Numbered from the stretch's first letter, positions 13,158 to 26,749 are shown. The stretch is DNA of 64,000 nucleotides from Wuchereria bancrofti (GCA_005281725.1 SSBO01000013.1:928281-992280); one strand, 5' to 3'. Notes: generated from the letters alone by a model not told the origin. Numbers and translations: made by a program.

Positions 13158-15772
13158 ATGCGTTTAACTCTTCGTCGATTTTCCCGATCAGTAAGTCGTC
13201 TGAAACATGACGCTCAAAAATGTTTGAAAGTTAGTTCTTTTTTATTTGTTGTTAACATTGGAAATAAATACAAGAATATTTTGGGGGGTTATGGTAAAGG
13301 TGGGATTACTCATTTCTAAATGCTTTGAGAAGTATTTTAAATTCATTTGCAATAATTCCAGATAGCAGTAGTTGGTCCACCGAATGTTGGCAAGTCATTG
13401 TTGACAAATAAATTGGTAAAAGCGGGTGTTGCAGCAGTAAGTTCCCAGATGGATACGACACAGAAAAACCAAACAGCCATTGTTACCGAAGGCTCATCAC
13501 AATTAGTATTTGTGGATAGTCCTGGGACAGTTGGCATTAAGCATGCAAGAGAAGTTGTGAAAAGTCCTGACTCACGCATATTGAGTGGTAAGTTAAATAG
13601 ATTTGATTTATTATTTAAATGAAGACTTAAAATAAGTTGAATTTTTGATTTTTAGCAAGATCTGAACTTGAATTAAGCTTAAATATTTCAAGAAAGAGGA
13701 TAGTGATTCTCTAGTCTAAAATTTAGTAATTGATTGTTCACTCAATATTAACAATTAAATAATGTAATTTGAAGTATTAAACTCGATTTCTGTATCACAA
13801 TACATTGTAACTATAAGCCGTAGTACTATAAAATTTCCTGTCGTAGAAATCGAAAATAGAGAAGTGAAAACTTTTTTTATAGATCCAGAACATGCAGTGG
13901 AACAAGCAGATCATATTCTAGTGGTACATGATGCTACAATATGTACTGATTATATTTTACACCGTGTGCTACATATGCTTCATCGTTATCGACAAATTCC
14001 GTCAAGTTTGGTACTCAATAAAATTGATCAAGTTAAGCAAAGGTTCTCTTTTGAAAATTGTACATTTTATTTATTTACATTATTTTTCACACTTAAAATC
14101 TTATGCATTTTTTTAATTAATATAAATTACATTAAAGTTAGAAGGATTTGAAAAGTTATATTAAATAGCATCATCTATCAATGTGATGAAAGTGTTTAAA
14201 GTAGTAGAAGTTATGATGTCAATACAAATGACTGACATATTATCTTCTGTTTGTCGAGTAACACTGAACAGAAAAGCATACTATTAGAAAATATGCTTAA
14301 ATACCTTTGTATTTCTTAAAATATCCTTATTTAAGATCTGACTTGTTAGCTCTTACTCGAGTTCTATGCAATGGTGTTGTGAATGGTAAGCCAATTGTTG
14401 TCAAGAAGCATAGTGGTGGACAATTGGCCAGGTTATGTGGCAAAATATGCAAAACATCTCACGAAATGTCACTCCATCCTGCGGAAGAAAAAGAGCAAAA
14501 CGAACAATGGCAAGAGAAATATAAGTAAGACAGAGAGAGAGGATCACTTAAAATACATTATTTCTAGCCACAAATATTTTTATGAATACTTTTAAACATT
14601 ATGTTAAAGAAAGAACAGGAGAACTTAAAAATAAGAATTTAATATAGCCAAATACGTTTCAGAGAGCTTCTACAAAGGCCTACACACAAGTGTAGTTGGG
14701 GTGAAACCAAACAACTTTTTGCAAATATCAAAGGATGGTCAAATTTTCGAGATGTTTTCTTTGTTAGTGCATTGACTGGCGAAGGAATAGATATGTTACG
14801 CGATCATCTTCACAAACTTGGCTTACGGAAGGTACTTTCCATCATTTTCAATATGGAAGTAATATTAGTAAAAATTGAGGCATGAAAAAATTTGGTGGTA
14901 AAAAAAACACTGTAAATATTGATAAAGTTCAAATTTATCTAGTTATTTTTAGGAACATATCTTTAAGCAAGAAATGCTCACTACCAAAAGGCCGGCAGTG
15001 ATATGCCAAGATGCGATTCGAGCAGAATTTTTGAATCGGATACCACCTTACATTGCCTATACTTTGAAGGTAAGATCCTCTGTAACATTTGATATAAAAT
15101 TGGAGAAATAATAAAGCTCCACTACTGTAACACTTTATCATTTTGTTACCGTAATTCTTTCAGTAATAGTGGTAGAGTTTGAATTCTCGACTAGCCGTAT
15201 TATACAGTTTGGGAAACGGAAAGTTTCTTTTCCCTTCATACTCAGAATACGTTAAATTGTTATCAACCTATCGGTGAAGCTTATATAAACATGATTAGTC
15301 AGTTTATATAGTATAACACTTCTGATAATAATGGTATGAATGTATTCCCGAGCATCTCATTTTTGACAATTGCTATAAAAAGCTATTAATATTCACCGAA
15401 CAATTCTGCACTTGTAATGTCAAAATTTTTAACACATTTCCGGATGTTGAAGAATTTAAAAATCCTAATTTCATGATTAATCCAGATTTTTTGCTGTTTT
15501 TGTAGATAAGTGTAACAGAATGGGATATGCAAGGTGAAGTGCTACAAATTGTTGCTGAAGTTGAATGTAAGAAAGATCGCATAGCACGAATTGTAGTTGG
15601 AGATCATGGTTTGACAATTATAACCGTTGCTAAAGAAGTTAACGAATCATTGCAAAATTTACTCGCGCAACAATTATTTGTACGTATACTGGTTAAAGTT
15701 AAGGGTAAACTGTTCGATAGTTTACGATATAATGCAGGAAGGAATATTACCAAAAAGTCCGTAGGATTATAA
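13158..15772 (+). CDS. ERAL1: Era-like GTPase, mitochondrial (ERAL1 family)
   Basis: ERAL1/Era binds small-subunit rRNA and acts in 28S mitoribosome assembly. Likely exons are 13158-13190, 13362-13587, 13883-14042, 14336-14524, 14663-14831, 14953-15069 and 15506-15772, about 386 residues with consistent phases. The short first exon (MRLTLRRFSRS) is Arg-rich with no acidic residue, as expected of a mitochondrial presequence. GTPase motifs follow in order: G1 GPPNVGKS, G2 around MDTTQKNQ, G3 DSPGTVG, G4 NKID and G5 SALTGEG. The last exon carries a KH domain with its GxxG loop (GDHG) and ends KKSVGL then TAA. The first exon is short enough that its exact end is an inference; the rest matches the Era/KH architecture closely. 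Confidence 0.93.
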
Positions 15773-16504
15773 AGTCCGAAAATTATGAAATTGATAGTGG
15801 TGAAATTTTTAAAAAATTTCTCAATTATATTAATAGAGTGAGAATAGTTTTGATTTTCGAAATATCGTGTGATGTTGAGAGATATTTGTTATTCTAGTAA
15901 AAATTGTTAATATTACATAGTCTTAATATATGGCCATATTGAAAAAGTGTATGTAAACTGTCTTTGCAGTAAACATTGTACCGAAGTAAATAACTTCCTT
16001 TCCCAGAAATATTCTGAGTGGATTTTTGCATTTTACATACAACCTTGGCAATATATATGAACGTCTATTGTATAAAGTTAAAGGATAGTATGTATTTGTG
16101 TGGACTACGAAAGACATTTTTTTAACAAATTAGCCTATAATTCTGAAAATAACATATGTATATGAAAAATATTTACAGCAAGAAATGTTTGATGATTTAA
16201 ATGGATCATCAAATTAAGTGAAACGTGCGCCAAAAAAAACATAGATTATGCTATAATTACAGACAGCTAATTATAGTTATTAATGTAGGTGATGATAAAG
16301 GGATGTAGTGAGTTATTTAAAGAATTGATGGTAATTAACAGTCATTTAGAGGGATGAGTGGACATAATTAGTGGATTCTGATTCTTTAACCGATAGTGGC
16401 TAATGTCTGAATCAAATTCCAACATTAAATGTGCGGTATGAATAATCAACTAAGTAAACATGTTCATAATTATCACATGGAGATATTTTCTTTTCCCAAA
16501 TTGC
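15773..16504. other. Convergent 3' intergenic region (ERAL1 / TMEM65)
   Basis: Spacer between two converging genes, expected to hold both 3' UTRs. Short open frames on either strand are low-complexity. No repeat or RNA gene was recognised. Confidence 0.5.
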
Positions 16505-18378
16505 TTATTTATCGTTTTCATCTGTTCTATCCTGTACCTTAGTTTTGGAGTTAGAATTTGTTGAATCGAAAAAGAGTAAAGGAAACATCCCAATAAGACA
16601 TCCAGCAATTAATCCAATGCCACGTCCAAGATTCGTAACTACCCGAACAAAGGAAGATTCGAGCTAAAATGAAAAATTCACATTTTTTTTTTTCTTAAAA
16701 GAAGGAAAAATTCGAAGCTTTCTTTTTACCTGTTCAGAGGTAAGCACTGGATGCTTAATGCCACATTTCGATACAATAAGTTCAACATAATGCGCAAGGC
16801 CTATACCGGCAACATCTGATACGGTATTTCCAAGTGCTGCTGCGGTCATTGTTGATAATGCTAACCAAGTACCAATTGTCTGAAGAAAAAGGCATTCAAT
16901 GTAGGACTACCAATAAAAACATCGATTTGCTTTTGATCTTAACTTTAATCATATTCTATAGATATTAATAAATAATAAAATATAAAACATATAAATAGAA
17001 AACAAATATAAAGTTTCAAGTACGGAAATATCATATTCAAATATCATACAGTGCACTGAAGAAAGAAAATGAGGACAGAATCAATCTACCTTGTCAAGAT
17101 ATTCACCGGCAACGAGCATGATAGCATTATCAAGAAATCCGAAACCAATGAAAGGTATCGAGTTTACCAAGAAAAGTTGATATGTTTGCTGACGCGAAAG
17201 ATATTTCCCTGAAGAATTACATTATTTAAATTCCTAAATTTTTAAACTCGAAAAACTTAAAATTTTTGGACTTGGTTTCAATGAGTGCAATGTGAAACTT
17301 CAATTAATTCCTTACCTTTAAGTATTAGTAACATTTATAAGATTGATACTACTGGAAGACAGGAATTTGGAATAAATTTCAAACAAATTCTTACGACATC
17401 TCAAACATGACCAGCATTAGCGGTATTAATAAAGGATAGTATAAGTTAAAGTTGAGATTTCAAACTTTATTTCACATTTCAATAAATAAAGTATCAAAGG
17501 TTTCTGTTCAAAAGAATGATAAGTAAAAGTTCTTGTCAATTTATTAACATTATTTAACGCGAAGAAAAAATGAAAAAAACAAATCACTATAAATATTAAT
17601 ATATAAATATTAATATTTTATAGAGAAAACATGCAATCATATTGCACAGCTAATTAAAACTTATCAAAAACTGTTAATCTGTAAAGTCTTCTTCCTTTAT
17701 TTACTAGAACTGCTTAATCTTACCGTTTGATATATTCGGTAAGAGTTGCTTTTCGAGATTGCCAAGAGCAGCCTGAAGAAGTTTCCGTTCGTTTGATGTC
17801 AATGCTGTCACAAGTGTTCGTGCTTTAAATTCATTTTCAATGCGTACCCCTTCGATCTTATCCACTGTACTTGAAATACTTCCGCAACATTATAGGAGTC
17901 AAAAACAGCAAAGAATTTACTTATTTCCTATAAAGTTCAAAATCTGACTGCTAAATTTATTCGTCTGTTATTTATTTATTAACTTAACCAACAATAAATT
18001 TACTTATTTACTCAATTGACTATTAATGGATTAAACAAATTGGTAATAATAGTAAAAATAGTTATAATAGCAGTGATAATAATAACAATAACTCTTAAAT
18101 TAATCCAATGATGTATAGAATGCAAAAGAAAATCCAAACAAAAATAATTTATAAAATTATGAGAGTTTAAATTTGAAATCAAAATAACTTATAGGAATTA
18201 CAAAGCTCTATAGACTTCATAAGTTGGCTAAGCTTTTGATAAAATGATTGAATACCGGCAAGTCAAAACCACCTGATATGAACCGCCTGATGTGATCCAA
18301 TCTTTGGATGTAAGTCGAGCTTGAGTTACCCACGAATATACAACCTTTGGGCAATAAAAAGCTCAAGGTAGTAGACAT
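16505..18378 (-). CDS. TMEM65: TMEM65 family membrane protein
   Basis: TMEM65 is an inner-mitochondrial-membrane protein in mammals, linked to mitochondrial ion handling and also reported at intercalated discs. Read on the minus strand, exons are about 17890-17724, 17208-17090, 16879-16730 and 16662-16505. Diagnostic blocks are FIGFGFLDNAIMLVAGEY, then a Thr/Ala stretch running into AAALGNTVSDVAGIGLAHYVE, then GRGIGLIAGCLIGMFPLLFF. These are the three predicted membrane segments of the family in the right order. The tail after the last segment is short, polar and ends in TAA. A possible first coding exon begins at 18378 (MSTTLSFLLPKGCIF) and has an Arg-containing, presequence-like N terminus. 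Its junction to the 17.9 kb exon is not resolved, so the 5' end is tentative. Confidence 0.85.
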
Positions 18379-19585
18379 TTCGCTTGTACCATGTGATTTG
18401 AGCAATTGTTAAAAATATTCTTTGAACCTTTTCCTGCCAACGATTCCAAATTCTCACAGGTAAAATATTCACGCTTTGAATAAATATTACTTATTCAAAT
18501 GAGACCATTAACAAAACATCTATGGCATACTTGACAACATACCAAAAACTTTAATAATTGTAATATATTGATAAGTCAATTAAATTTATCAAGTAAAGAA
18601 TTTTAATCAGCCAATTAAAAAATCCCTTCAATCTATTAAGAAGTCTTTTGATTCTTATCTCTACTCTTTTATCTACTTTTAACCTTACTTTACTCTTATT
18701 CTTAGTTATTACTTATCGTCACTCGCTAATTACTCTCAACTGCTACTACGAGTAAAATAATTAAAAAATTTCTCATGCTTTAGAAAGAACACTAGAATAA
18801 AGAAAATGTGAAGCAAAGATTGGCTATCCATGTAAATTACGCCTCATCCATAACTGGTGCTCAATAATACTAAGTTAGCAACTTATCAGTTAGGGGCAGA
18901 TATTTTGTTTGTTTTGAAAACAGATGCTCAAAGGATACACATGTACAATCTACTAGGTTTTTTCGTTATATATCATATGAAATCCAATTCTTATTATGTA
19001 CAATATCGAAAAAGTTAAGTCATTTTAATTTTCATTATATGAATAGTTTATCGAGGCATCGATTTTTTTTTAATTTGCATTCGTAATTTAATTAGAAATT
19101 TATAGTTTTATATTTTAAAAGAAATATAATTCATTTCATAATAAAATAAACAATGAATAAGTTAGAAATAAAATTCCAGTAACATAAATTATGACATTCA
19201 ACCAGATGACACATAAATCACCGGTAAGAAAACACTGTTATTTTGGAATAATACGAATGGAAAAAAAGAAAAATGATGTTAATAGATCGATAATGATAAC
19301 CGATCTTATCGCAGTTAAGCCACCGATAAAATAAAACGATTATTTTGGAATAATATGAATAGGAAAAAGATCGATGATATCTGGATTGATAAAGTACATC
19401 AGGGTTACAGCAGCTAAATAAAAAAAAAGAATAAAAGTAATATGATATATTTAACAAATCACTTATTTTCATAAAACTCCGACTTTACATGAAAATTTCG
19501 AAAATATCAGTCAAACAAGTAATAACTGCTATATGAATAAATAAGCATAAGATAATACGAGCATTATAAATCAGCAAAATTTATT
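18379..19585. other. TMEM65-FAM98 intergenic region
   Basis: Very AT-rich. It holds 5' flank of TMEM65 and 3' flank of FAM98, both on the minus strand. It contains the pair of related segments listed separately at 19217-19400. No coding exon was recognised. Confidence 0.5.
19217..19400. repeat. Two-copy imperfect repeat
   Basis: Two related segments begin with caccg and share the core attattttggaataata followed by c/tgaat: near 19218-19258 and 19321-19362. After the core both run into an A-rich tract and then gatcgat. Spacing between copies is about 100 bases. It may be a decayed small mobile element or a local duplication; no terminal inverted repeat or target duplication was found. Confidence 0.5.
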
Positions 19586-22500
19586 TTATCTACAATCACG
19601 TTGTTCATCGTACCAACCACGTCCTCTTCTACCACCACCACGTCGACCACTATGGCTTTGATTATAATATCCTTCGTATTCTCTCATTACCTTCAGCAGA
19701 AATAGCTAAGTGATAAAAACTGGAACTGATATGTTAACATATATCCTTCTTCCTATGTTGTTTTTTTTTAAAGAAATAATCATTAATAACGAATATGAAA
19801 GATGTAGCTATGAAACATTTTACTTAGAATAATGTTACTTGTTTAAAAATATTCATCACATACCTGATTTTCAAAACCTGCACCTCGACCGCCAATTCTA
19901 AATCCTCCTCCTCCATCGCCTCCATGATATCCACCACCAATTTGATAACCATTTCTGCCATACGCTTCCTGAAAACCTCCGCCTCCTTGATATCCACCGC
20001 TACCTCTCTGATATCCTCCACCACTTCTATAATCGCCTCGTTGTCTACCTGGAACTTATTTTTTAGTAAGTGCAAAAGTTTTGTTCCACAAAACTGTTTT
20101 GGTCGTAGAACCAGAAACATACCTCCTTGATCCGGAATGCGATCCTTTATCCAAGGAGGCATTTCTGGTGGAGGAGCCCGTAGTTCAGATGGCCTACCAC
20201 CACGATCACCCGGACGATCAGTCAGCAATACCTGAACAATTTATTTCATAAAGATAATAATGCTACTTCTCCTCTCAATTCCAAATGTTTTATCTTAATG
20301 CTAAATTCTCATACAATAAGTATGTATTTAAATGGTACAAGAACTGCAATAATTTTTTTTATATCCAATATTAAGTCTCGAGAGAATGATGCAACTTGAA
20401 GTTCAGTATTTTCTTTTTAATTCAGTAGCTTGTAACGTGTTATATGTTACAAAAACACTTTTTTCCCTTAATATTTATACCGACAAGTGGGAAGCTTTAA
20501 CAAAAGGAAATATGATAAAAAGATGAGTAAACTTTTATAGGTTATGTTTGAGAGGAAAGATGCAAAATTCACTTAATAAGGAATGATAACAAAGCAGTAA
20601 AATTATTTGAAATGAAAGAAAAAAAAGAAGACAAAACTGGGGAAACGTTTAACCTTATTTAAGCGTGATGCGGTACGTTTTCTTTCTTTTTCACTATTTA
20701 TTCGATCAACAATTAGAAGAGAGCTAGTCGCCGCAAGTAAATCATCCATACCAACATTTGATGTGACAGCAATCCGTTCTCGTCGAGGACGATAAATATC
20801 ATGTAACTTGTCCTGAAAGACAATTAATAAATGACAATTTTCTATCATTTTAAGAATAGTAAAGTGTAAGTTATCAACAAATTATTTGAAATCATATTTG
20901 TTGAATTTATTGTTAAATCATTGTTGAATAAATGGAAATGTTTACCTGTATTTTTTTTATACGATCGGACCAAGTGAATGATTGAATTGTAACATCGAGA
21001 CGTTTAAGCAATAATAGAATCCGACTTCGATATTCCTGCACTAATTTTGCATTCACCACTTCGATTTTTTCCCACTGTGTATCAGTTAACGATGCGGTTA
21101 ATAGTGGACGTGGTTTTTCTTTACATTTGTCCATCTGTTTCGTAGCCTGTAACCAACGTCAAAGAATCATCAAATCAAAAAACTTTCAGCACTTCTATAA
21201 AAATCAGTCATTTATCCTACTAATATGAATATGAACATACATTAGTCAACGATGTGAGAATAAAGGAAAAAAGAAAACTAACCAAATCTTTTAATGTTGA
21301 GAAAATCTGTTCAACTGTAATACCAGCAGGCAACTGATTCATACCAACTGCTACCAATGCATTTTCTAAGTGAAATACTTCAGCACTTTTATACTGCAAA
21401 TGAACAAACTTTAAAATGATACTTATATTTGTTGAGATGGAACATTTTGCATAGAATAGATATTAATAGAAATTTTAATTATCATCTAATCAGTAAAAAA
21501 TGTTAATTCCTATGTCGTATTTCACTATATATGGAAGAAAACTTTTTTTTTTTTCAACAGAAATATACGCAACAAAGTAATTAATATTACGTAAAGAAAT
21601 TTGTATAAGTCAGATGATTTAAATTAAAAAACAAATATTTTAAACGATGCTAAAAGCAAAGTTGAAATTAGAGAGTAGACTATGCTTCTCTAGTAAACAT
21701 CATTCTTAAACATATGTGAACTCTACCAAATGAGAATAATTTTGGAAAAGTAAAAATAAAAGAAGGTATTCATCTAGGTTTCATTTTGTAATAACTAAAA
21801 AAAGAAAGTTTAGTTTTCATAATCCCAAAAAGAAATTTTAAACATGTTTTAGTTCCTTCTCCCAAATTACTACGTTTTCCACTTTTTTCTGGAAAAAAGG
21901 TCTACAAAACGACCTAAGATAAATTTTGGATTTTAATTTTTAAAAATTAAATAACATATAAGTAAAAAATAAAAAAATACAAACCACCTGGCAAGTTTTC
22001 GAAATCAAGACCTAACGAACAACTTGTAGCAAAACAAGCAAAATGTTTAAATCTTTAAAAGCGAATTATAATAAACCTCAGGTATTTCTTCATGTAATCG
22101 GTTCAACGCAGTCAACCGAGCGCATTTCATGTGCCCAATTAGAAAATCAAGCAATTTTGTTTGATTTTCAGTTGAACGAAATCTTTCTACAACTGGTCCA
22201 GTTGTTAATGCATCCACTGGACATTCTGGAATATTTGCTTATTCATGTTTAAACTAGTCTTGATTATTGAATGAAAATGAAATATTTGAAAAAATTATGT
22301 TACAGCCTAATCATTACATCTAACACAACTTTCTTCTCAATTTCCTTCCTCATATTCTTATTTCACTTTCTTATCTAACTCTTTACTATATATTAAATAA
22401 ACTTCCTTTCCTAAAAAGAAAAAAAAAAAAAGGAAAATTCACTAAATCAAAAACTTTCTACAAAAAAAAAACCCCATCGTTATTCAATTCAAGACAAGAA

Positions 22501-23286
22501 AAAAATGTTACCTAATTCAGACAACATTGAACTAAGTTCTAATACGAAAAATTCCACATTATCGGATCCAGTTGGTCCATGAACCATTTCATCTAACCCA
22601 TACAATGACGATATCTCATTGCACATCCATTCGATTAGCTTACAGAAACGCAAATCTTCAATGCCCGCTTTTCGTACGCCTTCTAATTCTTCTGATGGAA
22701 AAATATTGAATCTGTAAAATGTGTAGAGAATAAATCTTCAATATATTTTAAAATACAATATGGTATCATTTGAGAAACTTCATAAAAACACATAAAATCA
22801 CTGAAAGTCAAAAAAGAGCTACATCTATACAAGCATTTATTTGATTTGTATAATTTAATTTGAATCCATTATCAATATTAAATTTTACAAGCAAATTTCA
22901 ATTTAAAAAAACGGAAATTATGTAATCTTTAAAATTTTAAATTTTAAATTCGTTGCTAGTTGTTCAAATGAATTCATTAATTTCTTAATTGAATAGAATA
23001 AGGTAAAAGAATGCTGCTCCTGCTGCTGCTACTGTTGATGTAAATGAGAAAAGAACAAAAATTATTTTTGTAATTCCAATTAAGTCTAATATTTCTGGAT
23101 AATTTCGTCTAATAAATAATATGAAATAATATGGTATATAATCATAATATGATATAAAAGCTTCTAAAAGAATCAAAAAATTATTCACTGCAGAAATGAG
23201 AACTGAAACATGCAATACACTTACCCGAAGGAAATAATTTCACTAGCAATAAACGAACGCTTCTGCTCCTGTAATTTCTCATCCAT
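19586..23286 (-). CDS. FAM98: FAM98 family protein
   Basis: In vertebrates FAM98A/B associate with the tRNA-splicing ligase complex (RTCB, DDX1) and RNA granules. Nine minus-strand exons can be read: 23286-23224 (MDEKLQEQKRSF), about 22712-22512, about 22244-22064, about 21394-21282, 21146-20946, 20812-20654, 20231-20123, 20048-19864 and 19690-19586, roughly 435 residues. The N-terminal FAM98 domain shows RFCKLIEWMCNEISSLYG and TTGPVVERFR. The middle carries PLLTASLTDTQWEKI and DKLHDIYRPRRERIA, then VLLTDRPGDRGGRP, a block typical of FAM98. The tail is a Gly/Arg/Tyr-rich low-complexity region (repeats such as GGYQGGGGF and GRRGGGRRGRGW), as in vertebrate FAM98A. Start chosen as the first ATG before a phase-consistent splice. 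It is only 182 bases from the oppositely oriented start at 23468. Confidence 0.92.
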
Positions 23287-23467
23287 TTATACTGAAATTA
23301 ACAACTTTATTTTTGATAGAATATAATTTTTCTTCAATAAATAAATCGCCTTTTTAGAAAAAAAATTGAATATCTAATGTGATTTCAATATGCAAAAGAT
23401 ATAAAAGATGCATCATTGATATTACAATCATTGTTCAGTTATAAAAGTTAACTAATAACAGTGCTAA
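23287..23467. promoter_or_regulatory. Short divergent promoter region, FAM98 / two-repeat locus
   Basis: Only about 180 bases separate the FAM98 start (minus) from the upstream ATG of the next locus (plus). Any promoters must overlap or be shared. The stretch is AT-rich, with no recognised factor site. Confidence 0.5.
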
Positions 23468-26032
23468 ATGTCAAATCCGCCACCAAAAGAGGATGAATGG
23501 GATTTGGTCCAATTGGTTCACCGCTTCCAGATAATCCGGTACGAGTACTTGGTCAACCAAATATGTATGTAGCATTGTTGTACAAGTATGGTGTACCCAT
23601 ACATGGTCGAACACGGAATAATGGTGGTATTTTGGAATGTTCATTTCCATATAAAAAAGCTGAATTAGCCTGTATCAAAGATTTTGGTGGCCAAATACAA
23701 ATCAGTTTTAAGTTAACGTCTTATTTGAAAATATATTTAAAACAGAATTTAACCACTAATATTTCAAATAAAAATATTTAGAATTGAAATTCCAAACATA
23801 ATCTTTATAATTTATATAAATGGCAAAAAGTTCTGTACAGTTCTTAAAGAAAATTTACAGTTCAGGCGATTTTCTTCATTTTTTTCTTTGCATTGATAAA
23901 AAGAAAAAACAACTATCATTTTTGAATGTAATTATGGATAGATTTAAATTCAGTGAAATATAAAATTTTCTCTATCTCTCTCGTTTTTTTGCTGATATCC
24001 TAGAATTCAAGTTATAATTATGTAGGCAAAAATAAAAATGAGTTACTTCACAGGTAAGCTAATTCATTCTAATGTTTAATTTATCTAATAACAGGTATTA
24101 CATTACATTAGATACTTCAATATAAAGGTGATCATAGCACGTTGGGTTTCTGGTATGAATGGATCAAATACAAAGATCGTTTTGAAAAAGCCGACATTCG
24201 GCAAATTGTACACTGTGGTGCCTCGATACCTATTCTGTGGATAGACCGGAAGGTGCACTACTCGGTTATCTGGATAATAGGACCGAATTGGTACTTATTG
24301 ATTGATATTTAAATTTTTAGCTAGCTATTATAAAAATAAATAATGCAATAAATTATATATATACATATATGATTTGTAGTCGGAAATGATATTAACAAGT
24401 TAATATAGATTATAGTTAATTGTAATGTACTATTATAGGTTATTTACTTAAAAATAAACATGTAAACGTATTTTTTGATAGAATCAAATTACCAAATTTA
24501 ATTATTACCAATGCAAGAGTATATATTATTTACTTAAAACCAACACTTAAGCATATTTTTTGATGAAATCAAATTTGCTAAGTCAAATAATTCAATAATT
24601 TTTAGGCACATTTTTCATATAATGGAAAAGCGGAATCATTACAAGGACCATCACTAGGTGGTATGTGGATTATTGTACGTAATACGAAAAGTGGACCGCC
24701 AACATGTGGTTGTAAGCATTGCTATAAGCCACCACCACCAAAACCACCATCAGGACCACCACCACCATGTGTTATGATTGATGAATGGATTGATTTACGT
24801 GCCAGTGATCCATGGATAAGAAACTAATCAAAGCACTGAATAAAAATCTTAATACACATCAAGGTGAAAATTCAGAACATATGTTGCGCTATGGTATCAA
24901 CAAGGTGAACCTGTTATGGGTAGAATATGGAATCACAATGGCAAAGTTAGTAGAGAGAGAGAGGTAAAGAGAGAGAGGGAGAGAGAGAGAGGGGAGAGAG
25001 AAACAAAGCAATTATTGATAAAGATTATTTGGTAAAAGTTTGTCATTAATATGTTTCATTATTTTTTTTTTTTTTCGTGAATTATTATTTATTCTTAAAT
25101 GACAAAAAAAACATGTTAAGATTAGCTTTAGAGTGGATTTTACTAGGAAATATTTATGAAATGTTTAAGGTAGCAGCTTGTTTTGGTTGGAATAATAATG
25201 AATACCGCGAAAAGATTGGTTCATTGCAAGTCTTGGTAGAGCTACCGGACCTTGCTCGTGGCTATGACTACGACTGGAAGTTATTTTCGCTTTGTGCATC
25301 ATTCGATGAGAAAGAATGGTTCCTGGTATGTGTTGATCGTAAAGGTATTATATCACCGTGTGTATGCACAATTGATGGTAAAGAAATTCTCGGAAAAGTA
25401 AGCAAAATAATTACCATTCTTAAATTTTGAATAATTCATGAAATTTACTTCAAAAAATTTGATTCACAAAGTGTTATGCTGAACAAATATAAAAGCTATC
25501 TACGGTGAAGAATCATGAAACTAAAATCAGTTTTGGAATTTGCATAGTCAAATTGTATGAAAAAGAGTTATCGACGAAAAATATTTCAGAAATTTCGGAA
25601 AATAAACTATTCTAGAATTAACAGAGCTTATGGTTTTGACAAAATTAGGAATTTCATAATAAAAAAAAAATCATACATAATATGTAAATATGAAAAAAGT
25701 AGGAATAGTTTAATTAATGTTAACAATTTCTCTTTCAAATTTCCTCAAAAAAAAATTCAAAATGCAAACCATTTTCACTATATAAAAGGAAAGAAATCAA
25801 ATTAAAATAAAAAAAGAATTTGAGGAAGTAAAACCTGAAAAGAAATAATATTTGGAGTTTTTTTTTTCAATACACTTATTACTTGAATATATCCACAAAA
25901 TTTCAGGCTAATATCCGTAACGAGAAAGCATCGGCAGCTTTTGGAGGAAAGGAGCATATCTTGGTCGGACCATCGGTACAGAAGCAAATGGTACTCTCCC
26001 GCAAAGCAAGACTTGGCTACGAATTTGATTAG
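23468..26032 (+). pseudogene. Two-repeat protein gene, apparently broken
   Basis: Function unknown. Six coding blocks: 23468-23700, about 24114-24297, 24606-24945, 25170-25397 and 25907-26032, with the third block itself split by lesions. The inferred product has two related halves: [20 protein letters not shown] near the start matches YVALWYQQGEPVMGRIWNHN later, and each half then has a shorter matching module (DRPEGALLGYLD versus DRKGIISPCVCTIDG). Between the halves lies a Pro-rich CxC...PPPPKPP linker. Frame is lost four times, each by one apparent missing base: near 23500 (after KEDEW), 24240 (between PILW and DRPEG), 24815 (after SDPW) and 24879 (before YVALWY). The donor after GGQIQ at 23701 reads at instead of gt. 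The last two exons are clean and end in TAG. Weak resemblance to DM9-type repeats (AAFGGKEH) is only a guess. Either a decaying gene or a locally error-prone assembly. Confidence 0.7.
24953..25011. repeat. (GA)n-rich purine tract
   Basis: Imperfect GA dinucleotide run inside the fourth intron of the two-repeat locus, immediately after its gttagt donor. Simple sequence; no further meaning is visible. Confidence 0.9.
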
Positions 26033-26749
26033 TATGAATTCTTCAGTAGTTGCTAACCAAATATCTCCACTGGTTAGCAACTGCTGAGTCTTACTACTAT
26101 GTATTACTTTTTTCTACATTTAAAAATTGCAAAATGATGGTAAAAACGTCATGCTATCGGTGGTAAAGACACTTTGTTTATTGGCAAACCAAAATAAACC
26201 TAAAAAGGCTAATTTAGCATACAATTTTATTCATCATTGCCATCAAAAATTTATTCTTCAAAGCACTATTCATTAACACATTCCACCATAAGATGAAAGT
26301 AGTATTTGTGGAAGCAATCAGTTTGGTGACAAATGATAAAGGAACAGAGTGAAATGGTAGAACTTCAAGATGGAAGTAAAGAATTCGTTTGAATAGCACG
26401 TGTCAGTAGAATACTGACACTAAAAAAATTTACAAGACTGCGTTGAAATCGAGAATTTACAAACAAAAAAAAAAAAAAAAATTACATTCTTTATATCTTC
26501 CGTCCTCTCCTCCTCAGCTTGAGAAAAAACTTTCAGAAACTTAAAAATTCAAGTTGTGGAATTCAAGCAACATTGCTCCAGAAATTTGAGGTTTTTTAAG
26601 AAATCCAGAAGGAAATGAAATAAATCATCATGGAACATCGTAGAGCAGAATACTCATAATTTGCTAAAACAAAGGAAAAAAATATTCAATGCAGAAACCG
26701 GGAAAAGGAATTATGATATCAATTATACATAACGAGCTAAATCATTGAA
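26033..26749. other. Convergent intergenic region
   Basis: Spacer between the two-repeat locus (+) and the first ZNF706-type gene (-). It contains an A-run near 26465-26480. No coding exon was recognised. Confidence 0.5.

Noticed and set aside
19924..20130. Ser/Thr-rich plus-strand frame
   Set aside because: Antisense shadow of the Gly-rich FAM98 exon.
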